DNA of 64,000 bases from an uncultured Lachnoclostridium sp. (GTDB lineage: Bacteria > Bacillota > Clostridia > Lachnospirales > Lachnospiraceae). The stretch is taken from positions 140,647 to 204,646 of the forward strand of contig CALWDO010000001.1 in the NCBI GenBank assembly GCA_944376715.1, written 5' to 3'. Shown one piece after another: positions 44,118 through 51,980 of this stretch. The translations under genes and the position numbers were made by a program. How positions within the stretch are numbered: position 1 is the first letter of the stretch; every line of letters begins with the position of its first letter. The notes beneath the pieces were generated by a model. The model searched no databases and was not told where the DNA came from. It was given only the letters and a program-made list of their open reading frames with translations.

Positions 44118-44146
44118 ATTATAGACAAACTTCTCCCCAAGCGCAA
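44118..44146 (-). promoter_or_regulatory. Promoter of the Wzy-led operon
   Basis: On the minus strand TTGCGC (44146-44141), a 17-base spacer and a perfect TATAAT (44123-44118). Transcription would enter the hairpin at 44106-44075 within a few bases of the expected start. Confidence 0.65.
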
Positions 44147-44169
44147 CACTCTGCACCTTTATTTCTTTT

Positions 44170-47100
44170 TTATTTATAATTCTTATAGCTTACATTCCGG
44201 TCCACATTTCCGGAGATACCACTCACGCTTCCGCTGCTGGTATACTGCCACATGGTCAGATTTCCCGGTCCGTTATACCCCGGGCCCTGTTCCAGACTTC
44301 TCCATCTGGCCAGCCAGATGTCCACGCCTTCCAGGGCTTCCGGCTCAATGTAATTTTCCAGCCATGTCTTATTGGCATACAGCGCGAATTTGTAGCCTGC
44401 CCGTTCTACGATCTTCTTATACTCCTGTATGATCTCCGTCCGTTTCTCCCGGGTTGTATTATTCAGCACCGAGGAGTCTTCCAGATCCAGCACGATCGGA
44501 TATTCCAGATATCTTCCGCCCAGCGCATCCACGATCTCTGTCGCCTCCTGGCGGGCGCCCGACTTCGTATAAGCATAGGTATACCGGTAAACGCCGACCT
44601 TAATCCCTGCTGCCCTTGCATGCTGGTAATTATACTCAAAATATGAGTCTTTATCCAGATTCGACGTCCGCTTTCCGGTCAGGATCCGGATCATGGCAAA
44701 ATCGATGCCGCCGTCCGCCACTTCATCCCAATCTATCCTTCCCTGGTAACTTGACACATCGACTCCGTAGTACATATTTTTTTCTGCCGAAGGCTTCGAC
44801 GGCTGAGCGACCTGCTTCGGAGGCTTCGTCGTCTGGCCTGTCGGTCCCAGAGTATTGGTCTGATAGATCCCGGCAATCGCATACACCTTATAGTAATAAG
44901 TGGTTCCCGCCTGGAGCCCCTTATCCGTATAAGAAGTCTTCTTCGCCCTGCTGATCTCCACGTAGTCGCCGTCCGCGCTGTCTGACCTCATCAGCACATA
45001 CGCCTGCGCGCCGCTGACGCTCTTCCAGGAGATTTTCAGCTGATTGGTCCCCGTCTTCACTTTCAGGTTCTTCAGTTCTCCCAATACCGGTCTCCCTGAA
45101 GTCACGTTGGAGTATTCCCCATAAAAATAATCCCTGGTTGCCCGGACTTTATAATAGTAGGTAACGCCCGTCGTCAGTTTTTTATGTGTATAGCTGGTCC
45201 CTCCCTGTGTCTTCAGAAGCTGATAAGGGCCATCCGGCGATGTCGCATAATAGATCTCATATTTTTTGGTATTCTTTACTTTGCTCCATTTGATGGTTAC
45301 ACTATTGTATTTCGTTTTGGACACATATACCGTCGGCGTGCCTGTGAGCACTGTCCGGCCGGACACGGCAGCGCAATAATCGCTGTAATATTTTACTTTT
45401 CCTATCTTCTCATAGGTACGGATCTTGAAGTAATAGGTCTGCCCGCATTTTGCTTTTGTAAATTTATATGTAGTACTTTTTGTAGTCTTTGCCTTTTTAT
45501 AGCCGCTGTCCGGAGATGTAGAATAATATACCTCATAAGTCTTCGCATCCCCTGATGCGTTCCAGCTCAACTGAAGGGTATTGTATTTCGTCATCTGGAC
45601 ATACAGCCCCGTCACCTGGCTCAACTTGACAGTTCCGCTCCCCGCTGACGAGTAACCAGAATACACCGTCTTCCCGGCTGCCGTACGATACGCACGAATC
45701 TGGTAATAGTAAGTACTCTCAATCGTAAGCCCCGTGTCACGATACTGTACTTCCCCACCGGACAGATTAGCAACCAAAGTATAGCCGTTTCCGGAAGACG
45801 ACGAACGGTATACCTCATATCCATTGGCCCCTTCCACCGCATCCCAGGACACAGCCAGTGACTGCATGTCTGAAGCAGACACGCTCACTGCCGAAGGCGT
45901 ATCCAAAGCCGTCTGTACCGACTGTTCTCCCGAATAGTCTCCATAAAATGTCTGACTGCCTAACTGTTTTACCGGGCGGATTCGGTATGTATACGTAATC
46001 CCCGGTTCAACGGTATCTGTATAGGACGCAGTACCTGCCCGGATATCCGCGATCTTGGCATAAGCCCCATTGTCGGCTTTCCGCTCAATCTCATACCCTG
46101 CCGAAGCATCTGCAGCCTGCCAGGTGAGTTGAACCTGATTCCACGCCTCAGATACGGCTGTCAGTGAGACAGCTTCCAATACCGGCACTTCCGTTCTCGC
46201 TTCTACTACCCCGGTATAGCCGGAATACGCTGCCGCATCTCTCTGTTTCTGTCTCACAGCGCGCACACGATAAGTGTAAGAAGCGTCATATTCCAGGCCC
46301 TCATGAAGATAGGAAGTCTCCCTCGCAGTTCCCAGCAAAGTATACTCACCGGTCACGGCATCCTGCACTTCTACTTCATAACCGGTGGCGCCCTCTACGC
46401 TGTCCCAGGACAGTTCCACCGCATTCCCGGCGCCGGAGGCCTGGAGATTCGCCGGGGCGTCTGCTTCCGCATGAATCTCGACAGTTTCTGAAAGGCCGCT
46501 CCGATAGGTTCGGATACCATCCGAGTAAACTGCCGCCACCTGATAGACGTAGTCTGTTCCGTACAGTACGCCTTCATCCTGCCAGGACAGCGTCCCGCTG
46601 CCGTCTTCCGTCCGGTAAACAGGTTCTTCCGGAACTGCCGCTGCGGAATCATCTTCCGTCTTCTCAGTTCTGTATATCTCATACGCGTCCGCGCCTTCCA
46701 CGGCGCTCCAGTTCAAAGACACACCCGTGAAATCATGCACTTCCGCAGATACTTCCGGAACGTCCAGAACCAGATAACTGAACGTCAGCGTCTGTACAAT
46801 CTGTCGCTGCGCATCCTCCGTCTCCGGATTCTCCACATCTCCTGTATCTTCTATAATATATGCATAAGATACCTGCGGGCGCAGACAGGAGGTGTCATAT
46901 TCCGGATCCCAGATCATATATTCCAGCAGATCCTTGACCACATCCAGACTCAACGCTTCTGACGCCACATCCACAGACTCCGTACTCCGGTCTATCCATG
47001 TCTGCGTCAGTACCGCTGTCAATTCTTCATATCCGGAAGAATCAAATGTATTTTCTGCCTGCACATCGAAAGACAGTTTAAGTTCACCTGTCTGGATTGC

Positions 47101-47502
47101 CGGCTGCAGTTCCTGCAACAGCATGCCATTATCTGCACCGGCAGTCGGCAGACTGTTTGAAATATTCGGAGCGAAAGTATCCACAGGAATATCCTGCTGT
47201 GTCTCTCCATCCTCTTTTTCAGGAGCTTTGCTTGAAGCATTTTCATCAATTCCAGCATCCGGGCCGTCGGCTCCGCTGTCATCTACAGGTATGTCCTGGC
47301 CGCCGGTTTCGCTGTCGTCTACAGGTATGTCCTGGCCGTCGGTTCCGCTGCCATCTGCCGCTGCGTCCTGACCGCCTGTCTCGCCGTCATCTGTCTGCAA
47401 ACTTACTCCGTCTGTAACTGCCGCGGCCTGCAAAGGCGTTTCAAAAAGCATCGTACACGCCAGCGCGCAGGATAAGATTCTCAATACTGTCTTTCTCTTC
47501 AT
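44170..47502 (-). CDS. Secreted GH25 muramidase with FnIII repeats
   Basis: 1110 residues. A signal peptide (MKRKTVLRILSCALACTMLF, cleavage probably after PLQAAA) is followed by an acidic low-complexity region with four 12-residue repeats (38-85). A domain of about 130 residues with no known match comes next, then seven fibronectin-type-III-like repeats (about 249-895), each with the W..V.GA..YE..R pattern. After a Lys/Pro-rich linker the C-terminal GH25 domain (910-1110) reads GVDVSSYQGRIDW, YPIVLDLEDSSVL with the catalytic acidic pair, and LTMWQYTSSGSVSGISGNVD. GH25 enzymes cut the MurNAc-GlcNAc bond of peptidoglycan. No LPXTG or choline-binding motif is present, so attachment would be through the FnIII region. 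It is a one-gene transcript with its own promoter. Confidence 0.92.
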   Translation of the reverse strand: MKRKTVLRILSCALACTMLFETPLQAAAVTDGVSLQTDDGETGGQDAAADGSGTDGQDIPVDDSETGGQDIPVDDSGADGPDAGIDENASSKAPEKEDGETQQDIPVDTFAPNISNSLPTAGADNGMLLQELQPAIQTGELKLSFDVQAENTFDSSGYEELTAVLTQTWIDRSTESVDVASEALSLDVVKDLLEYMIWDPEYDTSCLRPQVSYAYIIEDTGDVENPETEDAQRQIVQTLTFSYLVLDVPEVSAEVHDFTGVSLNWSAVEGADAYEIYRTEKTEDDSAAAVPEEPVYRTEDGSGTLSWQDEGVLYGTDYVYQVAAVYSDGIRTYRSGLSETVEIHAEADAPANLQASGAGNAVELSWDSVEGATGYEVEVQDAVTGEYTLLGTARETSYLHEGLEYDASYTYRVRAVRQKQRDAAAYSGYTGVVEARTEVPVLEAVSLTAVSEAWNQVQLTWQAADASAGYEIERKADNGAYAKIADIRAGTASYTDTVEPGITYTYRIRPVKQLGSQTFYGDYSGEQSVQTALDTPSAVSVSASDMQSLAVSWDAVEGANGYEVYRSSSSGNGYTLVANLSGGEVQYRDTGLTIESTYYYQIRAYRTAAGKTVYSGYSSAGSGTVKLSQVTGLYVQMTKYNTLQLSWNASGDAKTYEVYYSTSPDSGYKKAKTTKSTTYKFTKAKCGQTYYFKIRTYEKIGKVKYYSDYCAAVSGRTVLTGTPTVYVSKTKYNSVTIKWSKVKNTKKYEIYYATSPDGPYQLLKTQGGTSYTHKKLTTGVTYYYKVRATRDYFYGEYSNVTSGRPVLGELKNLKVKTGTNQLKISWKSVSGAQAYVLMRSDSADGDYVEISRAKKTSYTDKGLQAGTTYYYKVYAIAGIYQTNTLGPTGQTTKPPKQVAQPSKPSAEKNMYYGVDVSSYQGRIDWDEVADGGIDFAMIRILTGKRTSNLDKDSYFEYNYQHARAAGIKVGVYRYTYAYTKSGARQEATEIVDALGGRYLEYPIVLDLEDSSVLNNTTREKRTEIIQEYKKIVERAGYKFALYANKTWLENYIEPEALEGVDIWLARWRSLEQGPGYNGPGNLTMWQYTSSGSVSGISGNVDRNVSYKNYK
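47248..47391 (-). repeat. Four 36-bp tandem repeats in the GH25 gene
   Basis: Units of 12 codons (DDGETGGQDAAA, DGSGTDGQDIPV, DDSETGGQDIPV, DDSGADGPDAGI) encode an acidic spacer after the signal peptide. The two central units are nearly identical at the DNA level, so the copy number may vary between strains. Confidence 0.8.
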
Positions 47503-47559
47503 CGTTCTCCCCGTTTCTTATCGCTTTTAGTTCAAATGTACCACAACGATATCGCTTTC

Positions 47560-47588
47560 ATTATATACAAAGATAACATAAAATACAA
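47560..47588 (-). promoter_or_regulatory. Promoter of the GH25 gene
   Basis: On the minus strand TTGTAT (47588-47583), a 17-base spacer and a perfect TATAAT (47565-47560), 57 bases before the ATG at 47502, which has GGGGAG before it. Confidence 0.7.
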
Positions 47589-47611
47589 GGATGCAAAAAA
47601 TGGTCTCCGGC

Positions 47612-49273
47612 TCAGTTTCCCAAATCATAAACTATACTATCTATAGGAATGAATCCTTGAATCGCACTATCTGCAGTTTCATCAAGCGAAGCAGGGCCGC
47701 ATCTAATCATTCCTACTACTTCATGTGACAAATTTAAAACTGCACCTCCGCTTGCACCATGTACAATTCTTCCAGAAATTGTATAAATTCGTTGTCCCAA
47801 AAAAATGCGTTCTCCAATTATATTTACAGTCTGTACTTCCGGAGAATTTCCAGAACAATAATCCGGGTAGCTAATCACTATAACTTCACTTCCTATAGTC
47901 AATTCTTTAGAAGTTCCTAATTTTAGAGCCTCTTCGCTGGCCTTACCAAATGCGTAGCATGCATAATCTATACTTTCATTTTCTTTTACCAGATTTATGC
48001 CACAAGAGATGCTGCATTTTTTTTCGCCTTTATATGTTTTCACATCGAATATTTCTCCGTTTTCCGTTACATGATAATTCGTCAACAAACCAATCCCTTG
48101 TAATATAAATCCGCTGCCCTGTACTAGTTGCTTGTCCGTAGCAGACTCTAATATAAATATAGAATTTTCTATTTTATCCAAAAAACTTGGTTTTTCTTCT
48201 ATATGAAAAATCTCTTCGTCAAAAATTTCATTTATTTCTCTGACATATTTTAGAAAGACTTGATCATCTTTTCCTCTTACATATTTTACATACCCCAATT
48301 TCCCTTTTAAAACCTTTTTAAACCAGACTGCAACCTTTTCTTTATCTTCATCTGATTCATTTCCAATCAACTCTATAATTGATTTATTTTTACAATTTCC
48401 TCTTTCTATATAATCCTTTGCCGCCTCATATACCCCATCTTTTTTACAATGGTGAAGTATCGCCCTAATCTTTTTAATATACCCTCTTCTTATGTTAACA
48501 AACTGATTAACAACCAATCCTGTTACTTCTTGACGTTTTCTATAATCAAATATTCGTATCTTGTGTGTATTAACTACAAAATTTTCATTTATTAATATTT
48601 CTTTTAACTCTTTTCCAACATGTATTCCTTCTTCATCAGTATAAGCAATTCCAACCGGAAATTCATTTTTATATGAAGAAAAAGAAATATCATCTGCATA
48701 TCGTGTATATTGCAGCTTGTATTTATGAGCCAATTTAGTTAATTGTGTATCTAGTGGTGAACATACCATATTGCTTAAAACTGGAGAAGTAGGTGCTCCT
48801 TGTGGTAATTTCCCATTACAACAAGCTAATTGAGCTATGACTAACGCAGCTTCTGCTCCTATATTATATGGCGGATTCATCAACATTCCACGAACTCGTC
48901 CAAAATGAATTTGATCAAAAAAATTTTCCAGATCTATATTAAACACATATTTTTTCCCTACATGATTTTCAGCATTAGTCACTATATTTTTTTCGATAGC
49001 GAAACCATGTACAGCAGGTTTAACCTTATATACACAATTGAGAATATGTGCCATTTTCCTTTGAATATTTTTTAACCTTTTATCAGGTGCACTTATATGT
49101 CTGTCATCGCCATTTTTCTTTTTTATTATAAATTCCGAATACATATTATCGGGTTTAACAGCATATAAAAAATATCTTAAACTTTTATCTCCTATTCCTA
49201 ATAATTCTGCAACATCCTCTCGAGTTTGCAGTTTTAAGAATTTATCTTTTATTTCTTTAGTATCGTACATCAT
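47612..49273 (-). CDS. Retron-type reverse transcriptase fused to a trypsin-like protease
   Basis: 553 residues from the ATG at 49273 (GAGGAAT before it; the ATG at 49270 is an equal alternative). The RT half has the retron hallmark NAENH (100-104, the NAxxH of region X) just before VFNIDLENFF, LPQGAPTSPVLSN, the catalytic RYADD (191-195) and VTG (250-252, region Y). The C-terminal half is a serine protease: VQGSGFILQGIGLLTNYHV with His401, ESIDYA with Asp436 and VHGASGGAVLNL with Ser508. The frame extends upstream to a GTG at 49387, but that part overlaps a structured inverted-repeat region read here as the retron RNA. RT-protease fusions are known among retron-like RTs; the protease would be the toxic effector released on phage infection. 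AT-rich compared with the glycan operons. Confidence 0.9.
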   Translation of the reverse strand: MMYDTKEIKDKFLKLQTREDVAELLGIGDKSLRYFLYAVKPDNMYSEFIIKKKNGDDRHISAPDKRLKNIQRKMAHILNCVYKVKPAVHGFAIEKNIVTNAENHVGKKYVFNIDLENFFDQIHFGRVRGMLMNPPYNIGAEAALVIAQLACCNGKLPQGAPTSPVLSNMVCSPLDTQLTKLAHKYKLQYTRYADDISFSSYKNEFPVGIAYTDEEGIHVGKELKEILINENFVVNTHKIRIFDYRKRQEVTGLVVNQFVNIRRGYIKKIRAILHHCKKDGVYEAAKDYIERGNCKNKSIIELIGNESDEDKEKVAVWFKKVLKGKLGYVKYVRGKDDQVFLKYVREINEIFDEEIFHIEEKPSFLDKIENSIFILESATDKQLVQGSGFILQGIGLLTNYHVTENGEIFDVKTYKGEKKCSISCGINLVKENESIDYACYAFGKASEEALKLGTSKELTIGSEVIVISYPDYCSGNSPEVQTVNIIGERIFLGQRIYTISGRIVHGASGGAVLNLSHEVVGMIRCGPASLDETADSAIQGFIPIDSIVYDLGN

Positions 49274-49286
49274 ATTCCTCAATAAA

Positions 49287-49422
49287 AAATAGGAGAATTC
49301 TACCTTATCCATCTTCAGAGTATTCTCTGAATATGTGTCTGAAAGGATGTCAGTGGCGGATATCCGTCTGACATTGTCATACATCACTGCGGTAACACTA
49401 GCGAAAATAAATTCTCCTATTT
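49287..49422 (-). ncRNA. Candidate retron msr-msd RNA
   Basis: Directly upstream of the RT start on the same strand, 13-base arms AAATAGGAGAATT (49422-49410) and AATTCTCCTATTT (49299-49287) are perfectly complementary, as expected for the a1/a2 pair of a retron RNA. Between them lie two hairpins: ATGTCAG/CTGACAT enclosing CGGA/TCCG (49374-49347) and CATxTTCAGAG/CTCTGAAxATG with an AATA loop (49335-49310). The total of 136 bases is short for the class, and the branch guanosine was not assigned. Position and the paired arms are the main evidence. Confidence 0.6.
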
Positions 49423-49519
49423 ATCATATACTAACATATTACTCTTTAATTTGGCAATCATTATTAATCTTGAGTCCCCGAAAAATCATCCTTGGTTTAT
49501 GCGACTTCAATCTGTAGCT

Positions 49520-51226
49520 TCATGCCATCATCACCATACATTCCTTTTCATAAAATGCAATGCCATACTTGACAATCTTCTTCATATTACGGCGTCTCAG
49601 TCCTTCCGCATATTTTCTGTCCTCGATCTGTTTTAGTGCACGTGCGCATACATTTTTCAGATTCCCATTATCTGCATACTTTAACTCGATCACAATCCCT
49701 ATCTGATCCGGGGTACTGATGGAGATATCACTATAGCCTGATCCAGTCTCCGCATTCGACTGGATCAGCCAACTCCCTTGACTCCGTAAAAGTCCGAGCA
49801 GCATCCCATGGTAAAAATTCTCTTTCATATTTGCCCGTACTGCCGTATCCCCTATACTGATGGAGTCCCACAGATAATCATTAAGCATTTTCTGAATCGT
49901 GAATACATCTTCGTCCGGGAATGCCCTACAGAATTTGTTAATTCTTTCTGAATCCGACAATGTCGTTTCCTCAAACCAGTCTTTTACCAGATCAGCAAAC
50001 AGTTCCTTTACCTCCCGGTTCGGAAGGGCCAGTTTCATCTGTCTTCCGGGAAGACAGCCGCGCCGGGTCAGATAACCTGTAGAATACAGGACGCTCCAGA
50101 TATTATCAATAGAATCCTCCACATCCCGATACGTCAATTCCTGTCGGATTACCTTTATGATGGTTTCGCCGTTGATCAACCGCTCGATTTCATTTTTCGT
50201 GGTCTGATCCGCTTTCTTCAGCAAACTGCGTACAAGATCATTCCCGCTGGTATTTGCCCAGTAATTTTCCGGTTCAGCGGTCTTGTCTTTCAGTAGAATC
50301 TGGACATATTTTATGACGTCCCAGGGACAATAAACGGATACATTTCCGAACTGATATCCGTCATACCAATCACGTATTGTATCATGAAAATCTTCTAATT
50401 CATAATACCTCAAGAGTTCTGCCACATCATTTTCTGTAAAACCAAAACTATCACAGAAATAAGGATCCGATACTGTCATCACATTCAGATTATTAAGACC
50501 TGTGAAAATACTCTCCTTGGAAATTCTCAGACAGCCGGTCAGAACCGCAAAATACAGGTTTTCATTAGTTTTCAATGCATTACTGAGCATATTGCGTATG
50601 AGAGTTACCATCTCCTCATAGTACCCTGCCTGGAAAGCCTTATCCAGCGGAACATCATACTCATCGATCAGCAAGATGACTTTCTGACCGTAGTATCTTT
50701 TCAGAAGTTCCGATAAGATACGCAGACTGTCAATAAGAGTATCGTCCGTCATAAGATATGCGCCGTCTCTGACTGATGTCAATCCATTGAATAACTCTTT
50801 TTCACCCTGTGTAAGCTGATTGCCTGTTGATAAAAAGTCAAAGCGACGCGCCTCATTTCCGATTACCCGGCGCAATGCTGAGGATGCCATCTGAAAATTC
50901 GTCCCATCCACACTTTTCAGACTGATAGAAATCACAGGAAACCTTCCCATATATTCTTCGCATAGTTCCTTTTCCCTCATAATCTTCAGGCCTTCAAACA
51001 ACGCCGGATCAGAACCGATTTCAAAAAAACATTTTAACATACTCATGTTCAGAGACTTTCCAAAACGCCTCGGCCGAGTAAATAGATTCACCTCACCCCA
51101 GTTCTGCAAAAGTTCTTTAATAAATAAAGTTTTATCCGCATAATAAAAACCATTCGTTCTGATTTTCTCGAATCCGTCAATACCGATGGGGAGCTTCTTC
51201 TTCACCTTCACTACACTTCTTTCCAT
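49520..51226 (-). CDS. AAA-ATPase-like/PD-(D/E)XK nuclease protein (PF09820-PF08011 type)
   Basis: About 568 residues. KLPIGIDGFEKIRTNGFYYADKT opens the family domain; FTRPRRFGKSLNMSMLKCFF is the Walker A region, and KVILLIDEYDVPLDKA the Walker B with DEYD. The C-terminal nuclease-like domain has YSDISIS, then GIVIELKYAD, giving the D...ELK of PD-(D/E)XK enzymes. The ATG at 51226 follows AAGG; a start at 51271 is possible but weakly supported. It lies close behind the winged-helix gene (51281-51727). A related copy is at 53757-55451. The family is abundant in gut anaerobes and of unproven function. Confidence 0.85.
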   Translation of the reverse strand: MERSVVKVKKKLPIGIDGFEKIRTNGFYYADKTLFIKELLQNWGEVNLFTRPRRFGKSLNMSMLKCFFEIGSDPALFEGLKIMREKELCEEYMGRFPVISISLKSVDGTNFQMASSALRRVIGNEARRFDFLSTGNQLTQGEKELFNGLTSVRDGAYLMTDDTLIDSLRILSELLKRYYGQKVILLIDEYDVPLDKAFQAGYYEEMVTLIRNMLSNALKTNENLYFAVLTGCLRISKESIFTGLNNLNVMTVSDPYFCDSFGFTENDVAELLRYYELEDFHDTIRDWYDGYQFGNVSVYCPWDVIKYVQILLKDKTAEPENYWANTSGNDLVRSLLKKADQTTKNEIERLINGETIIKVIRQELTYRDVEDSIDNIWSVLYSTGYLTRRGCLPGRQMKLALPNREVKELFADLVKDWFEETTLSDSERINKFCRAFPDEDVFTIQKMLNDYLWDSISIGDTAVRANMKENFYHGMLLGLLRSQGSWLIQSNAETGSGYSDISISTPDQIGIVIELKYADNGNLKNVCARALKQIEDRKYAEGLRRRNMKKIVKYGIAFYEKECMVMMA

Positions 51227-51280
51227 TTTTACCTTAAAATTTATGGGAAGCCTGCTGCGCATTCTTCCCATAACTTCAAT

Positions 51281-51727
51281 TTAATTTCCAGCGAATTCTT
51301 TTTCTATAGTTTTATATAAATGTTTTATATTTTTGATACACTCTATAGTATCCTCTCTATCTTCATCATTTCCGGCAACCAGATTATAGCAGCGCGACTT
51401 TCTAATGATTTCAACCACCAGTTTTTCTAAACGCGCTATTTCTGCCGCATTGCTGCATACCTTTCCGTCCGCTTTTTTCTTAGTATCCATACTATCCATA
51501 TCTGTCGTTTTATCAGCCTGTATATATTCATATATTCCGCGTCCAGTCCTTTTTATATTGGGGTCTTTTTTTAATAATTGACCCATTACAATACCTGCAG
51601 CATTACTTTTAGGATCTAACTCTATTCCTCTGTTTGCCGATTCTTTTTTGATATCCTCCAATGTACAGTTTCCATTTGCTTTCAACAAATCATATGCTAC
51701 GTTACGGATTTCGCTGCTTTTTGACAT
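51281..51727 (-). CDS. Small winged-helix-like protein
   Basis: 148 residues. The first 70 residues (VAYDLLKANGNCTLEDIKKE, then GIVMGQLLKKDPNIKRTGRG) form a helix-turn-helix/wing pattern ending in IYEYI, as in short DNA-reader winged helices. A charged linker follows, and the last 60 residues form a coiled helix pair (IARLEKLVVEIIRKSR, TIECIKNIKHLYKTIEKEF). AGAAGGAG stands before the ATG, with a promoter upstream. It is nine bases before the possible 51271 start of the AAA-ATPase gene, so the two form an operon. It is probably the regulator or sensor of that gene; not a recognised family. Confidence 0.7.
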   Translation of the reverse strand: MSKSSEIRNVAYDLLKANGNCTLEDIKKESANRGIELDPKSNAAGIVMGQLLKKDPNIKRTGRGIYEYIQADKTTDMDSMDTKKKADGKVCSNAAEIARLEKLVVEIIRKSRCYNLVAGNDEDREDTIECIKNIKHLYKTIEKEFAGN

Positions 51728-51753
51728 ATCTTGCTCCTTCTAAATATTTATAT

Positions 51754-51782
51754 TTTATACTATATCAAATATAATTTTACAA
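51754..51782 (-). promoter_or_regulatory. Promoter of the winged-helix/AAA-ATPase pair
   Basis: On the minus strand TTGTAA (51782-51777), a 17-base spacer and TATAAA (51759-51754), 27 bases before the ATG at 51727. Confidence 0.55.
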
Positions 51783-51980
51783 TTCAACCCAAGTATTATA
51801 TATTGCCAATTACTAGCCGGAATGTGTGTTTCTTCCCCATCTCTTCCTTGCGAAACGGACCTACAGATGTTAAAATTCAACTACTCCATGGTCTTTTTTA
51901 ATACTCTCGAAATCATCTTCTGTCCCAACTCTCCCCGGAATTATCTTATATCATAAACTGAACAAGAAAGCGAGGTTACT

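Noticed and set aside
44900-46800. Repeating structure resembling a DNA repeat array
   Set aside because: It is the coding sequence of FnIII domains about 93 residues long; DNA similarity between units is low.
49274-49387. N-terminal extension of the retron RT to a GTG at 49387
   Set aside because: No ribosome site; overlaps the paired arms and hairpins of the candidate retron RNA; retron RTs normally begin near the preferred ATG.
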